The notes beneath the pieces are model-generated. The model worked only from the letters and a program-made list of their open reading frames with translations. It was not told where the DNA came from and ran no database searches. From NCBI RefSeq assembly GCF_014217545.1, contig NZ_CP043178.1:3534001-3598000 (forward strand): a stretch of 64,000 bases of DNA. The letters are read 5' to 3'. Position 1 is the first letter of the stretch; each line of letters begins with the position of its first letter. This document shows, piece after piece, positions 16,619-27,197 of the stretch. The translations under genes and the position numbers were made by a program. This DNA is from Pseudarthrobacter sp. NBSH8. GTDB taxonomy: Bacteria; Actinomycetota; Actinomycetes; Actinomycetales; Micrococcaceae.

Positions 16619-17551
16619 TCAGACCGTGGCGGGATCCGTGTTGGCCCCGCAGAGGATCACGGCAACACGTTCCCCGTCCGCCGGGACGTAGGCGCCGGAG
16701 TGCAGGGCGGCGAAGGCCGTGGCCGCGCCGTGCTCCACGATGATGCGGTTCTGCTCCCACAGCAGCGAGCGGGCGGCAACGATTTCCGCGTCGGAGACCA
16801 GCACGGCGCGGACGCCGGTACGGACGGCCACTTCGAAGCCGATCCGGCCGATCTGCCGGGCACCCAGGGAGTCAGCGGCGATCCCGGAGACGGCGACGTC
16901 CACGGGTGCCCCGGCCGCGAGCGCGGCATGGAGGGTGGGCGTGGATTCGGACTCGACGCCCACCACTTTGGCCAGGCCCTCCACGGCGGCCGCGACACCC
17001 GCCATGAGCCCGCCACCGCCCACGGCCACCACCACTGTGTCCACGTGGCCCAGCTGCTCCAGCAGCTCGGTTCCGATAGTGCCGGCGCCGGCAGCGATCT
17101 CGGGCTGGTCGTAGGCATGGCAGTAGACCGCGCCGGTCTCGGCTGCGTAGGCCATCGCGGCGTTGTACGCCTCGGAGTATTCGGCCCCGCCCTGGACCAC
17201 GTTGGCGCCGATGGCCCAGAGCTTCTTGACCTTCACAGCCGGGGCGTTCTCGGGCAGGAATACGGTGGCCGGGACCCCGGCTTCCGCGGCGGCGTAGGCG
17301 TTGGCGAGGCCGGCGTTGCCGCCGGAGGCCACCACAATGCCTACGTCGTCCTTCAGCTCGCCGCGCTCCCGGCAGGCAAGAACACGGTTGAGCGCGCCCC
17401 GGGCCTTGAACGTGCCGGTGTGCTGCATAAACTCGCACTTGAACCACACCTCGCCGGGGAACTGGCCGCGGTCTGCCGCCAGCACGGGCGTGACGCGGAC
17501 CCTCCCGGCAATCCGGGCAGCGGCCTCGTCGATGTCGGTGCGTGTGATCAT
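16619..17551 (-). CDS. Threonine/serine dehydratase (PLP-dependent)
   Basis: The 310-aa protein is a fold-type II PLP enzyme of the threonine/serine ammonia-lyase group. The Schiff-base lysine is in HTGTFKARGA (near residue 49), the substrate loop is ASGGNAG, and the phosphate-binding loop is VGGGGLMAG. It has no C-terminal regulatory ACT domain, so it is the catabolic or short type. GAGGA lies 7 bases before ATG 17551. It converges on the carbonic anhydrase gene and has no operon partner. Confidence 0.87.
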   Translation of the reverse strand: MITRTDIDEAAARIAGRVRVTPVLAADRGQFPGEVWFKCEFMQHTGTFKARGALNRVLACRERGELKDDVGIVVASGGNAGLANAYAAAEAGVPATVFLPENAPAVKVKKLWAIGANVVQGGAEYSEAYNAAMAYAAETGAVYCHAYDQPEIAAGAGTIGTELLEQLGHVDTVVVAVGGGGLMAGVAAAVEGLAKVVGVESESTPTLHAALAAGAPVDVAVSGIAADSLGARQIGRIGFEVAVRTGVRAVLVSDAEIVAARSLLWEQNRIIVEHGAATAFAALHSGAYVPADGERVAVILCGANTDPATV

Positions 17552-17738
17552 AGGGTAATCCTCGTTCCGGGTGGGGCTGGGCTCAGCGTTTCAGGCTATC
17601 GGCCGCCTGGACATCCGCTGGCATTCCCGCGGATGATTTGGGTTGCCCACCGGTCCACGGGGGCCATTTCTTTCTACAATATAAGTGGCGGCAAGTGCGG
17701 CAACCAGCTGGACGGGCCGCACCACAAGGAGGACCGCA

Positions 17739-17915
17739 ATGGGTTTGGGTGACAAGATCCACAACGCCGCGGAGAGGCTGCACGGCAAGGGAACAAAGGC
17801 CACCGGTGAGGTCAGCGGCAACGACCGCATGAGGGCCGAAGGCAAGGCACGCGCAGTTCGGGCCGACCTCAAACAAGCCGGCGAAAAAATCAGGCACGCG
17901 TTCAAGCGGCACTGA
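17739..17915 (+). CDS. CsbD family stress protein
   Basis: A perfect AAGGAGG site 6 bases before ATG 17739 defines this 58-aa protein; the longer open frame upstream is not used. CsbD-like proteins are small, hydrophilic and charged, and often belong to general-stress regulons. The repeated pattern KGTKATGEVSGN and GKARAVRADLKQAGEKI is typical. Function is unknown. A strong terminator follows at once, so it is monocistronic. Confidence 0.88.
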   Translation: MGLGDKIHNAAERLHGKGTKATGEVSGNDRMRAEGKARAVRADLKQAGEKIRHAFKRH

Positions 17916-17928
17916 AAACGATTGATCG

Positions 17929-17962
17929 AACGGGCGGCTCCACCAGGAGCCGCCCGTTTTTC
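17929..17962 (+). terminator. Intrinsic terminator after the csbD-like gene
   Basis: CGGGCGGCTC pairs with GAGCCGCCCG around a 6-base loop, followed by TTTTTCC. Confidence 0.9.
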
Positions 17963-17971
17963 CGTTCCCGG

Positions 17972-18003
17972 GGGCGGTGGTTTGGTATCCCAAACCACCG
18001 CCC
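17972..18003. repeat. Perfect 14-bp stem palindrome
   Basis: GGGCGGTGGTTTGG and CCAAACCACCGCCC are perfect inverted copies separated by TATC. It lies 9 bp beyond the terminator and 12 bp before the promoter of the hyi operon. No T-tract follows. It could be a second terminator or a protein-binding palindrome. Confidence 0.7.
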
Positions 18004-18015
18004 TCCGCGACCCCC

Positions 18016-18080
18016 TTGACTACACTCCCCTCATTCTCTAAACTTTTCATAAAGCAGAATCTAAATTCCACAAAGCGGAA
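18016..18080 (+). promoter_or_regulatory. Promoter and paired operators of the hyi operon
   Basis: TTGACT (18016-18021) and TAAACT (18039-18044) are 17 bp apart. TTTCATAAAGCAGAA (18045-18059) directly follows the -10 and TTCCACAAAGCGGAA (18066-18080) starts 21 bp after it. The arrangement is nearly identical to the promoter of the 62-aa gene at 2.3 kb and would allow repression by blocking initiation. Confidence 0.8.
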
Positions 18081-18140
18081 ACCAGCATAGGGCCAAGCAA
18101 GCGGACGATAGATCAAAGCCCCTCCTCGGAAGGACCTACG

Positions 18141-18941
18141 ATGACGTACACAGTGAACTGCTCCATCCTCTTGACGGAGCTTCCCCTGCTCGAACGCCCC
18201 GCAGCCGCAAAGGCTGCCGGCTTTGACGCCGTCGAGTTCTGGTGGCCCTTCGAGGCCTCCGTCCCCACGGACGCCCAGGTCACCGGGTTTGAAAACGCCA
18301 TCAAGGATGCAGGCGTCCAGCTCACGGGCCTGAACTTCAACGCCGGCAACATGCCCGGCGGCGACCGCGGCCTGGTTTCCTGGCCCGTCCGCTCCACCGA
18401 ATTCCTGGACAACATCGACGTCGTCGCCGGCATCGGCGAGCGCCTCGGCTGCAAGGCCTTCAACGCCCTCTATGGCAACCGCATCGACGGCGAATCGGCC
18501 GAGAAGCAGGACGCCATCGGCGCCGAGAACCTCGCCGCCGCAGCTGCCGGCGTCGCGGGCATCGGCGGCACCGTCCTCCTCGAACCCGTCAGCGGCGCCC
18601 CCAAGTACCCGCTCCTCACGGCCGAAGACGCGCTCAAGGTCATCGCCCGCGTCAAAGCGGAATCCGGCGCCGAGAACATCAAGCTCCTCGCGGATTTCTA
18701 CCACCTGGCAGTCAATGGCGACGACGTCGCAGCCGTCATCGAAAAGCACGCAAAGGACTTCGGCCACATCCAGATTGCCGACAACCCCGGCCGCGGGGCT
18801 CCCGGAACCGGTGAGCTTCCCCTCGGCGAATGGATCGCCCGCAGCCGCGAACTCGGCTACGACGGCTACATCGGCCTCGAATACAAGGAACCGGCGGAAA
18901 CCGCGTTCGCCTGGGCCATCCGCCAGCGCGTCGCCCGCTAA
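18141..18941 (+). CDS. hyi: Hydroxypyruvate isomerase
   Basis: Hyi interconverts hydroxypyruvate and tartronate semialdehyde. The 266-aa protein is a xylose isomerase-like TIM barrel, with metal-site carboxylates in LLEPVSG and LLADFYHLAVNGDD and the IQIADNPGRGAPGTGEL loop typical of the family. It is the first gene of a two-gene unit with the reductase 32 bp downstream, and its promoter carries the purine/glyoxylate operators. Confidence 0.92.
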   Translation: MTYTVNCSILLTELPLLERPAAAKAAGFDAVEFWWPFEASVPTDAQVTGFENAIKDAGVQLTGLNFNAGNMPGGDRGLVSWPVRSTEFLDNIDVVAGIGERLGCKAFNALYGNRIDGESAEKQDAIGAENLAAAAAGVAGIGGTVLLEPVSGAPKYPLLTAEDALKVIARVKAESGAENIKLLADFYHLAVNGDDVAAVIEKHAKDFGHIQIADNPGRGAPGTGELPLGEWIARSRELGYDGYIGLEYKEPAETAFAWAIRQRVAR

Positions 18942-18973
18942 TCCTCCATCAGACTTTCAGTAAAGGAACCACA

Positions 18974-19852
18974 ATGAGCAACGTTGCAGTCATCGGACTC
19001 GGAATCATGGGCCTGCCCATGGCCATCAACCTGGTCAAGGCCGGCCACACCGTCACCGGCTTCAACCGCAGCCAGGACAAGATCGACAAGCTCGTCTCCG
19101 AAGGCGGCCAGGGTGCCACGAGCATCGCGGACGCCGTCAAGGACGCCGACGTCGTCATCACCATGGTGCCGGACTCCCCCGACGTTGAGGGCGTAGTCAG
19201 CGGCAAGGACGGCGTCTTCGCCAACGCGAAAAAGGGCACCCTCTGGATCGACGCCAGCAGCATCCGCCCGGACGTTGCCAAGCGCCTCTCCGACGACGCC
19301 CAGGAAGCCGGCATCCGCCCCCTCGACGCCCCGGTATCCGGCGGCGAACAGGGCGCCATCAACGCCGCACTCTCCATCATGGTGGGCGGCGAGGCAGCTG
19401 ACTTCGAGGCAGCGCAGGACGTCCTCAACGCCGTCGGCAAGACCATTGTCCATGTCGGCCCGTCCGGCTCCGGCCAGACCGTCAAGGCAGCCAACCAGCT
19501 GATCGTCGCCGTCAACATACAGGTCCTGGGCGAAGCGATCGCCTTCCTCGAGGCCTACGGCGTGGACACGGACGCGGCCCTCAAGGTCCTCGGCGGCGGC
19601 CTGGCCGGCTCCAAGGTCCTCGACCAGAAGGGCCAGAAGATGCTCGACCGCAACTTCGACCCCGGCTTCCGCCTCGCCCTCCACCACAAGGACCTCGGCA
19701 TCGTCACCTCGGCAGCCCGCGAAGCCAATGTCGCCGTCCCCCTCGGCGCCGTCGTCGCACAGCTCGTCGCCGCAACCGTGAACCAAGGCGATGGCGGGCT
19801 CGACCACTCCGGCCTCTTCAAGCAGGTCCTGCAGCTCAGCGGCCGCAAGTAG
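18974..19852 (+). CDS. glxR: 2-hydroxy-3-oxopropionate (tartronate semialdehyde) reductase
   Basis: This NAD(P)H-dependent enzyme reduces tartronate semialdehyde, the glyoxylate carboligase product, to D-glycerate. The 292-aa protein has an N-terminal Rossmann motif (VIGLGIMGLPMAINL), the substrate-binding DAPVSGGEQGA and the catalytic lysine in GQTVKAANQL. AAGGA sits before ATG 18974. The hyi-reductase pair precedes glyoxylate carboligase, giving the full glycerate pathway in order. Confidence 0.93.
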   Translation: MSNVAVIGLGIMGLPMAINLVKAGHTVTGFNRSQDKIDKLVSEGGQGATSIADAVKDADVVITMVPDSPDVEGVVSGKDGVFANAKKGTLWIDASSIRPDVAKRLSDDAQEAGIRPLDAPVSGGEQGAINAALSIMVGGEAADFEAAQDVLNAVGKTIVHVGPSGSGQTVKAANQLIVAVNIQVLGEAIAFLEAYGVDTDAALKVLGGGLAGSKVLDQKGQKMLDRNFDPGFRLALHHKDLGIVTSAAREANVAVPLGAVVAQLVAATVNQGDGGLDHSGLFKQVLQLSGRK

Positions 19853-19870
19853 GTTTCGCGCCCCACCGAT

Positions 19871-19931
19871 AGTTTTTGTCCAGATAACGCCCTCAATTCC
19901 CCTTCCACGCGGCGTTATCTGGACAAAAACT
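19871..19931. repeat. 21-bp perfect inverted repeat between glxR and gcl
   Basis: The left arm begins AGTTTTTGTCCAG and the right arm ends CTGGACAAAAACT. All 21 bases of each arm pair around a 19-base loop. The T-run is in the left arm and the A-run in the right, so the hairpin is not followed by a U-tract and is not a classic intrinsic terminator for either strand. It separates the hyi-glxR and gcl units. Confidence 0.75.
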
Positions 19932-20004
19932 TCCTTCAGCACACCCAAAATCGGGCTTCACCAAGCTCAGCCACCGAAAAACACAGACTTTCAAGGAGTA
20001 CACA

Positions 20005-21795
<1,791 letters not shown>

Positions 21796-21820
21796 TAAGA
21801 AACCGATAGGAGGTACCGGA

Positions 21821-23008
21821 ATGCGTGTGGTCATCGCCCCGGACAAGTTCAAGGGCTCGCTGTCCGCCCCCGACGTCGCCAGCCGCCTGAGCGCGGGACT
21901 GCAGTCAGTTGTGGCGGACCTTGAGACCACACTCATTCCGGTGGCCGACGGCGGCGAGGGCACCCTCGACGCCGCCGTCGGCTCCGGCTTCACCCGCCGG
22001 AGCGCCACCGTCACCGGCCCCACGGGCCAGCCGGTCCGGGCCGACTTCGCGGTCCGCGGCCGGGAGGCCGTGATCGAAATGGCCGCAGCTTCCGGGCTCG
22101 CGCTGCTGCCCTCCGTCATCCAGGGCGGCGGCCCGGACTCCGCAACGGCTACTATCGCAACGAGCCTGGGCACCGGCGAACTGATCCGGGCCGCCCTGGA
22201 CCTGGGCTGCCGCAAGTTCATCCTGGGTGTGGGCGGCAGCGCCAACACCGACGGCGGCGCCGGCGTACTTCAGGGCCTCGGGGCAGTGCTCCTGGACGCC
22301 GAGGACAACGAGCTCCCCGGCGGCGGGGCCGCGCTGGCCCGCCTGGACCGGATCGATTTCTCCGGCCTGGACGTCCGGCTGGAGGATTCCCGCTTCACCC
22401 TGGCATCCGACGTCGACAATCCCCTTCTGGGGCCCAGCGGCGCCGCCGCGATCTTCGCACCGCAGAAGGGCGCGGCACCGAGTGACGTCGTCGCGCTGGA
22501 CGCGGCGCTGACGAACTTTGTCTCGGTCCTTGCCGGCGAGATCGGCGTCCGCGCCGAGCATGCCGCCGTCGCACCCGGCGCAGGTGCAGCCGGCGGTGTC
22601 GGCTACATTGCCATCGCGGCGCTGGCCGCGGCACGCAGGCCGGGCATCGACGTCGTACTCGAATTCACTGAACTGGAGCAGCGGCTGGCCGGCGCGGACC
22701 TGGTGATCACCGGCGAAGGCAGCCTGGACGAGCAGAGCCTGCTCGGCAAGACCCCCATGGGGGTGGCCCGCGCCGCGGCGCGCGCCGGAATCCCCGTGAT
22801 TGCCGTCTGCGGCCGCAGTACGCTGAGCCCGGAACAGCTTGCGGAAGCCGGGTTCAGGGCAGTTCACGCCCTGACCGATTTTGAGTCCAATGTAGAGAAA
22901 TGTATGGCCGAAGCAGGCCCGCTGCTTGAAGAATTAGGTAAGCACATCGGAGTGCACCTGCCCGCGAGTGCAGCGCGTACCGACACCAAGGAGAACGTCC
23001 ATGTCTGA
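21821..23008 (+). CDS. Glycerate kinase
   Basis: The kinase phosphorylates D-glycerate from the tartronate semialdehyde reductase and passes it to glycolysis. The 395-aa protein is the GarK/GlxK type, with APDKFKGSLSA at the N-terminus, ADGGEGTLDA, GVGGSANTDGGAG and TGEGSLDEQSL. AGGAGG lies 8 bases before the ATG. It begins 25 bp after gcl and its stop overlaps the allantoinase start by 8 bp. Confidence 0.94.
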   Translation: MRVVIAPDKFKGSLSAPDVASRLSAGLQSVVADLETTLIPVADGGEGTLDAAVGSGFTRRSATVTGPTGQPVRADFAVRGREAVIEMAAASGLALLPSVIQGGGPDSATATIATSLGTGELIRAALDLGCRKFILGVGGSANTDGGAGVLQGLGAVLLDAEDNELPGGGAALARLDRIDFSGLDVRLEDSRFTLASDVDNPLLGPSGAAAIFAPQKGAAPSDVVALDAALTNFVSVLAGEIGVRAEHAAVAPGAGAAGGVGYIAIAALAAARRPGIDVVLEFTELEQRLAGADLVITGEGSLDEQSLLGKTPMGVARAAARAGIPVIAVCGRSTLSPEQLAEAGFRAVHALTDFESNVEKCMAEAGPLLEELGKHIGVHLPASAARTDTKENVHV

Positions 23009-24362
23009 AGAAACCACCCCGGCGGCCGGCTCGTTTGACCTCGTCATCCGCGGCCAGCGCATCCTCACCACCGCAGGCATCACCGCCCGCGAAGTAGGCA
23101 TCCGCGACGGCGTGATCGTCGCCATCGAACCGTTCGGCAACGGCCTCACCGGCGCGCAGGTCATCGACCTGGCCGACGACGAAACCCTCATCCCCGGCCT
23201 CGTGGACACACACGTCCACGTCAACGAGCCCGGCCGCACCGAGTGGGAGGGCTTCGCCTCCGCCACCCGCGCAGCCGCCGCCGGCGGTGTCACCACCATC
23301 ATCGACATGCCGCTGAACTCCATCCCGCCCACCACCACCGTGGAAGGCCTCAAGCTCAAGCGCGAAGTGGCCGAGGACCAGGCGTTTGTGGACGTCGGCT
23401 TCTGGGGCGGTGCCGTACCGGGCAACAAGAAGGACCTCCGCGGCCTGCATGACGAGGGCGTCTTCGGCTTCAAGTGCTTCCTGCTGCACTCCGGCGTGGA
23501 CGAATTCCCGCACCTCGAAGCGGACGAGATGGAGGAGGACATGGCCGAGCTCAAGTCCTTCGACTCCCTGATGATCGTCCACGCCGAGGACTCCCACGCG
23601 ATCGACCGCGCCCCGCACCCCGGCGGCGACCACTACGAAACGTTCCTGGCCTCCCGCCCGCGCGGCGCCGAGAACAAGGCCATCGCCGAGGTCATCGAGC
23701 GCGCCCGCTGGACCGGCGCCCGCGCCCACATCCTGCACCTCTCGTCCTCCGACGCGCTGCCCATGATCGCGAGTGCAAAGCGCGACGGCGTCCACCTCAC
23801 CGTGGAGACGTGCCCGCACTACCTCACCCTGATGGCCGAGGAAATCCCCGACGGCGCCACCGCCTACAAGTGCTGCCCGCCAATCCGTGAGGCCTCCAAC
23901 CGCGAGCTGCTCTGGAAGGGCCTGCAGGACGGCACCATCGACTGCATCGTCTCGGACCACTCCCCCTCCACCCTGGACCTGAAAGACCTGGAAAACGGCG
24001 ACTTCGCCGTGGCCTGGGGCGGCGTCTCATCACTGCAGCTGGGGCTGTCCCTGATCTGGACCGAGGCCCGGCACCGCGGCATCACCCTGGAACAGGTGGT
24101 GTCCTGGATGGCGGAGAAGCCGGCCGCACTGGCCCGCCTGCACAACAAGGGCCAGCTTGCCCTCGGTTACGACGCGGACTTCTCCATCTTCGCGCCGGAC
24201 GACGCTTTCGTCGTCGACGTCACCAAGCTCAAGCACAAGAACCCCATCACGCCCTACGACGGCAAGGCGCTCTCCGGCGTCGTCCGCAAAACGTTCCTTC
24301 GCGGCAACGAGATCGACGGCCGCACGCCCAGCGGCAAGCTGATCCGCCGCGGCGGCGTCTGA
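23001..24362 (+). CDS. allB: Allantoinase
   Basis: AllB hydrolyses allantoin to allantoate. The 453-aa cyclic amidohydrolase shows DTHVHVNEPGRTEWEGF (binuclear metal site), GFKCFLLHSGVDEFP (carboxylated lysine), HILHLSS and SDHSPST. ATG 23001 is preferred over the earlier in-frame start at 22968 because of AAGGAG upstream and homology. The overlap with glycerate kinase indicates translational coupling. An allantoate amidohydrolase gene was not found in the window. Confidence 0.95.
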   Translation: MSEETTPAAGSFDLVIRGQRILTTAGITAREVGIRDGVIVAIEPFGNGLTGAQVIDLADDETLIPGLVDTHVHVNEPGRTEWEGFASATRAAAAGGVTTIIDMPLNSIPPTTTVEGLKLKREVAEDQAFVDVGFWGGAVPGNKKDLRGLHDEGVFGFKCFLLHSGVDEFPHLEADEMEEDMAELKSFDSLMIVHAEDSHAIDRAPHPGGDHYETFLASRPRGAENKAIAEVIERARWTGARAHILHLSSSDALPMIASAKRDGVHLTVETCPHYLTLMAEEIPDGATAYKCCPPIREASNRELLWKGLQDGTIDCIVSDHSPSTLDLKDLENGDFAVAWGGVSSLQLGLSLIWTEARHRGITLEQVVSWMAEKPAALARLHNKGQLALGYDADFSIFAPDDAFVVDVTKLKHKNPITPYDGKALSGVVRKTFLRGNEIDGRTPSGKLIRRGGV

Positions 24363-24373
24363 GGCGCAGCGCG

Positions 24374-25096
24374 ATGGCCGTAAACGTCCACGCCCCCTAC
24401 CCGCGGCCGCGCGCCGGCGTTGGCTTCAGCCCGGGAGCTCGTCCCGGCCCTCAGCCAGGGCTTCAGCCGCGCGGCCTGGCGGTGTGGCTCCAGCCGTGTG
24501 AAGGCCAGGAGATCGACCCAGCGGTCTGGGCCCAGGCTGCCCAAGCGGTCCTGGCACGTGCCCGGCAGCTCGCTCCGGAAGCCGGAATCCACCTGTGGAC
24601 CGCGGCCGGAACCGGAACTCCCGGCGTCGAAGGTTCGGACGCTGCAGCCGCTGCCGACCGTTCAGCCGTTTTCGACGGCGCTGACGTTTCGGGAACGGCG
24701 TCCGGCGCCGGAAACGGTCCTGCCGCCGTCGCCGCACCGCTGGTCTCCCCGCCGGTCTCCCTGGCCGGGAGGCGCAGCGTCGTATCTGTGGATCTGGCTG
24801 CGGACACCGTCCTGCTGGACGGTGTTCCGGTCAGCCTGACCTTCATGGAATTCAGCCTCCTGCGGTACCTCGTGGAGAACCAGTCGCGTCCGATTAAACG
24901 TGAAGAACTGCAACGCGTTCTCGAGTCGCTGGACTGCCCCGGCGCCGCATTCCGCTCCATCGACGTGTATGTTGGCCGCGTCCGGCGCAAGCTGGGCTCC
25001 GCCCGCCACGCCATCGCCACGGTGCGCGGTGGCGGCTACCAGTTTGTGCCCGGACCGGGCAGCACTGTCCGCGGACCCGCGGAATACTGCATCTAG
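24374..25096 (+). CDS. Winged-helix DNA-binding protein (OmpR-type C-terminal domain only)
   Basis: The 240-aa protein has a recognisable Trans_reg_C winged helix in its last 100 residues (LTFMEFSLLRYLVENQ, DVYVGRVRRKLG, ATVRGGGYQFVPG). There is no receiver domain. The N-terminal 130 residues are alanine- and proline-rich and look unstructured. Single-domain regulators of this kind occur in actinobacteria. It starts 11 bp after allB and is probably co-transcribed, so it may respond to or act on the allantoin operon; this is inference. Confidence 0.8.
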   Translation: MAVNVHAPYPRPRAGVGFSPGARPGPQPGLQPRGLAVWLQPCEGQEIDPAVWAQAAQAVLARARQLAPEAGIHLWTAAGTGTPGVEGSDAAAAADRSAVFDGADVSGTASGAGNGPAAVAAPLVSPPVSLAGRRSVVSVDLAADTVLLDGVPVSLTFMEFSLLRYLVENQSRPIKREELQRVLESLDCPGAAFRSIDVYVGRVRRKLGSARHAIATVRGGGYQFVPGPGSTVRGPAEYCI

Positions 25097-25164
25097 GCAG
25101 TGCGTTGCACCCATAGATTTGATCGTCGGCCACGGCGGTTGCCCCACAAGTCAAGGATCCTCAC

Positions 25165-25632
25165 ATGACCCAGAAACTCCTCGCCGGAACCCAGGCCCCC
25201 GATTTCGCACTGCTCAACGCAGACGGCCACAAGGTCTCCCTCTCCGATTACCGCGGACGCAACGTCATTGTGTACTTCTACCCGGAAGCCGCCACCCCCG
25301 GCTGCACCACGGAGGCCTGCGACTTCCGCGACAACCTCGCCAGCCTGCAGTCCTCCGGCTACGAGGTCCTGGGCATCTCCCCGGACGCGCCTGAGAAGCT
25401 GGCGGCCTTCACCGGCGACTTCGCCCTGACGTTCCCGCTGCTCTCCGACCAGGACCACGCCGTGGCGCTCGCCTACGGCGCCTGGGGCGAGAAGCTCGTG
25501 AACGGCGAAGTGGTTGACGGGCTGGTCCGTTCCACAGTGGTGCTTGACGCCGAAGGCAAGGTCACGCTCACCCAGTACCAGATCCAGGCGCAGGGCCACG
25601 TCGCAGCGCTCAAGGCAGAGCTCGGCCTCTAA
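25165..25632 (+). CDS. bcp: Thioredoxin-dependent peroxiredoxin (Bcp/PrxQ type)
   Basis: The 155-aa peroxiredoxin reduces hydroperoxides. The peroxidatic cysteine is near residue 47 in ATPGCTTEACDFRD, with a second cysteine five residues later, the atypical 2-Cys arrangement of PrxQ. Placement after the uricase/allantoin genes may be useful because uricase makes H2O2, but no shared promoter is visible. Confidence 0.93.
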   Translation: MTQKLLAGTQAPDFALLNADGHKVSLSDYRGRNVIVYFYPEAATPGCTTEACDFRDNLASLQSSGYEVLGISPDAPEKLAAFTGDFALTFPLLSDQDHAVALAYGAWGEKLVNGEVVDGLVRSTVVLDAEGKVTLTQYQIQAQGHVAALKAELGL

Positions 25633-25676
25633 GCTTCGCCGGCCTGACACGCGCAAGGCCCCAGCCGAGCGGACGC

Positions 25677-25702
25677 ACGACGGCGGGACCTCCCGCCGTC
25701 GT
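25677..25702. repeat. REP-like palindrome, copy 1
   Basis: ACGACGGCGGGA and TCCCGCCGTCGT flank a CC centre: the complete core of the dispersed repeat. It lies between convergent genes and could act as a bidirectional terminator. Confidence 0.85.
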
Positions 25703-25718
25703 AGCTGCTTGTTGCGGG

Positions 25719-26819
25719 TTATTTATTTCGTCCGCGTGCGGCCACGTGCCAGCGGTCCACGATTTTGCCGCCGCTGACCACGGTGACGTCGTCGACGAGG
25801 TTCATGGCGATGCAGACGTGATTGGGGACCACACGCAGCCGGTCTCCGAGAGCCGGCAGCGTTGCCTCTTCCGGCCATACAACGGTGGCGTGGTGTTCTG
25901 ACAGTGCGGTGATCCGGGCTTCCGGATGGTCCAGGAGCCGCCCGAATCCGGTGGTCCAGCCGGGCCGGTCCCCGCCGAGGATCTTGCTGCCGGAGTCCAG
26001 GATGACCCTCCGCGGCATGAGGTCAGTGCCTTCATGGCGGCTGACGACTGTTGCCGCGATGGTCAGTGCGATGTCTTCGGCCGCACAGCGTTCCAGTTCC
26101 AGTTGTTGGGCGTCTCCGAAAACGTATACGCCGGGCCGGACTTCCGTGGCTCCGGAGTCGCCGGCGGTGAGTGTGGCGGTGGGTGTGGATCCGCCGCTGC
26201 GTTGGGCGATGGGGAAACCTGCCGCGGTAAGCAGGCCTGCGGCTTCGCCGAGGGCCAGCCGTTCCTCGTCCATAGCCTTCAACGGCATGCCCGGAGCATA
26301 GCTGTGCCCTGGAAACGTGAAAATCCCCGTGACGCGCAGCCCACCCCGCGCTGCGGCCTGGGCGACGCCGACGACGGCGTCGGGTGCTATCCCGCTGCGG
26401 TGATGGCCGCTGTCGATCTCCAGCACCACTTCAATCTCCCCGACGGCACCGCCCAGTGACGCGGCCATGGTTTCGGCTGCTTCCCGTGAGTCCAGTCCAA
26501 CTGCGATCCTGGCTTTTGCTGCAAGACGCCGGAGCCGTTCAGCCTGCCGGGGACCGACCCAGAGAGGATACGCAATGAAGATATCTTTGGCCCCGTGCTC
26601 TGCAAAGACTTCGGCCTCTCCGAGGGTGGCCACTGTCAGCCCGACGGCTCCGGCTGCCAGCTGCATTTCAGCGATTTCGGGGACTTTGTGCGTCTTGACA
26701 TGCGGCCGAAGGTGCAGGCCCTTTGCACGGACGGCGGCTGCCATGCGGTCGATATTTCGCTGGAGCACGTCCCGGTCAATGATGATCTCAGGTGTGTCGA
26801 TTTCGGCTGGGATGGTCAT
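25719..26819 (-). CDS. D-serine dehydratase-like/D-threonine aldolase-family PLP enzyme
   Basis: The 366-aa protein has a fold-type III (alanine racemase-like) barrel. The PLP lysine is in RPHVKTHK (near residue 42). The C-terminal PNHVC motif supplies His and Cys, the zinc ligand pair of eukaryotic-type D-serine dehydratase, rather than the His-Asp pair of D-threonine aldolase. GHHRSG and GGSTPT are also conserved. It probably removes ammonia from D-serine or cleaves a beta-hydroxy D-amino acid. It stands alone, convergent with bcp. Confidence 0.82.
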   Translation of the reverse strand: MTIPAEIDTPEIIIDRDVLQRNIDRMAAAVRAKGLHLRPHVKTHKVPEIAEMQLAAGAVGLTVATLGEAEVFAEHGAKDIFIAYPLWVGPRQAERLRRLAAKARIAVGLDSREAAETMAASLGGAVGEIEVVLEIDSGHHRSGIAPDAVVGVAQAAARGGLRVTGIFTFPGHSYAPGMPLKAMDEERLALGEAAGLLTAAGFPIAQRSGGSTPTATLTAGDSGATEVRPGVYVFGDAQQLELERCAAEDIALTIAATVVSRHEGTDLMPRRVILDSGSKILGGDRPGWTTGFGRLLDHPEARITALSEHHATVVWPEEATLPALGDRLRVVPNHVCIAMNLVDDVTVVSGGKIVDRWHVAARGRNK

Positions 26820-27197
26820 CTTGACACTCTACGTGGAAAGAGTCATCGCATACTCTCTGTATACACACTGACCGTCGATCCGGACTGCAGAAGTTGTAAT
26901 GCGCAAACCAGAGCTGGAGTTCCTCCCGCCGCCGTCAGCTGACGTTTAGCTGGGCCCCGGATTTTTCGGCGTACCTATTGCCTCGGGGCAGGGGCTTCAG
27001 GCACACTGACTACAGATCCGCAGGAACAAATGCTTCCGCAGATCCAGCCCGCCGGACAATTCGGCCGGCCACCGCCCCATCAGAGATGCCGGGCAACCCC
27101 TCCTGGAACCACCGCTTTCCGCTACCCCGGGTGCACCCGGCCCCGGAAGCCTGTGCGAACCCCAGAGTCCCGGGATCCCGCCGAGAAAGAGACCACC
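26820..27197 (+). other. Gene-free 378-bp region with a structured leader
   Basis: The first part should hold the promoter of the minus-strand PLP enzyme gene. From about 27000 to 27195 the plus strand is rich in pairing potential: GATCCGCAGGAA against TTCCGCAGATC (27016-27044), CCGGACAATTCGGCCGG, and CCCCGGGTGCACCCGG near 27130. The word GCCGGGCAACCCC occurs at about 27089. No open frame is convincing. It reads as a long 5' leader for the 75-aa gene that follows. Confidence 0.45.

Noticed and set aside
17643..17680. Sigma-B-like promoter before the CsbD gene
   Set aside because: TACAAT at 17675 is a fair -10 but neither a GTTT/GGGTAT pair nor a well-spaced -35 is present.
16511..17752. 413-codon plus-strand frame across the threonine dehydratase gene
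   Set aside because: Antisense shadow; the minus-strand dehydratase has all PLP motifs.
26925..26945. CTCCCGCCGCCGTCAGC as another REP copy
   Set aside because: Only one arm is present and it does not pair with its surroundings.
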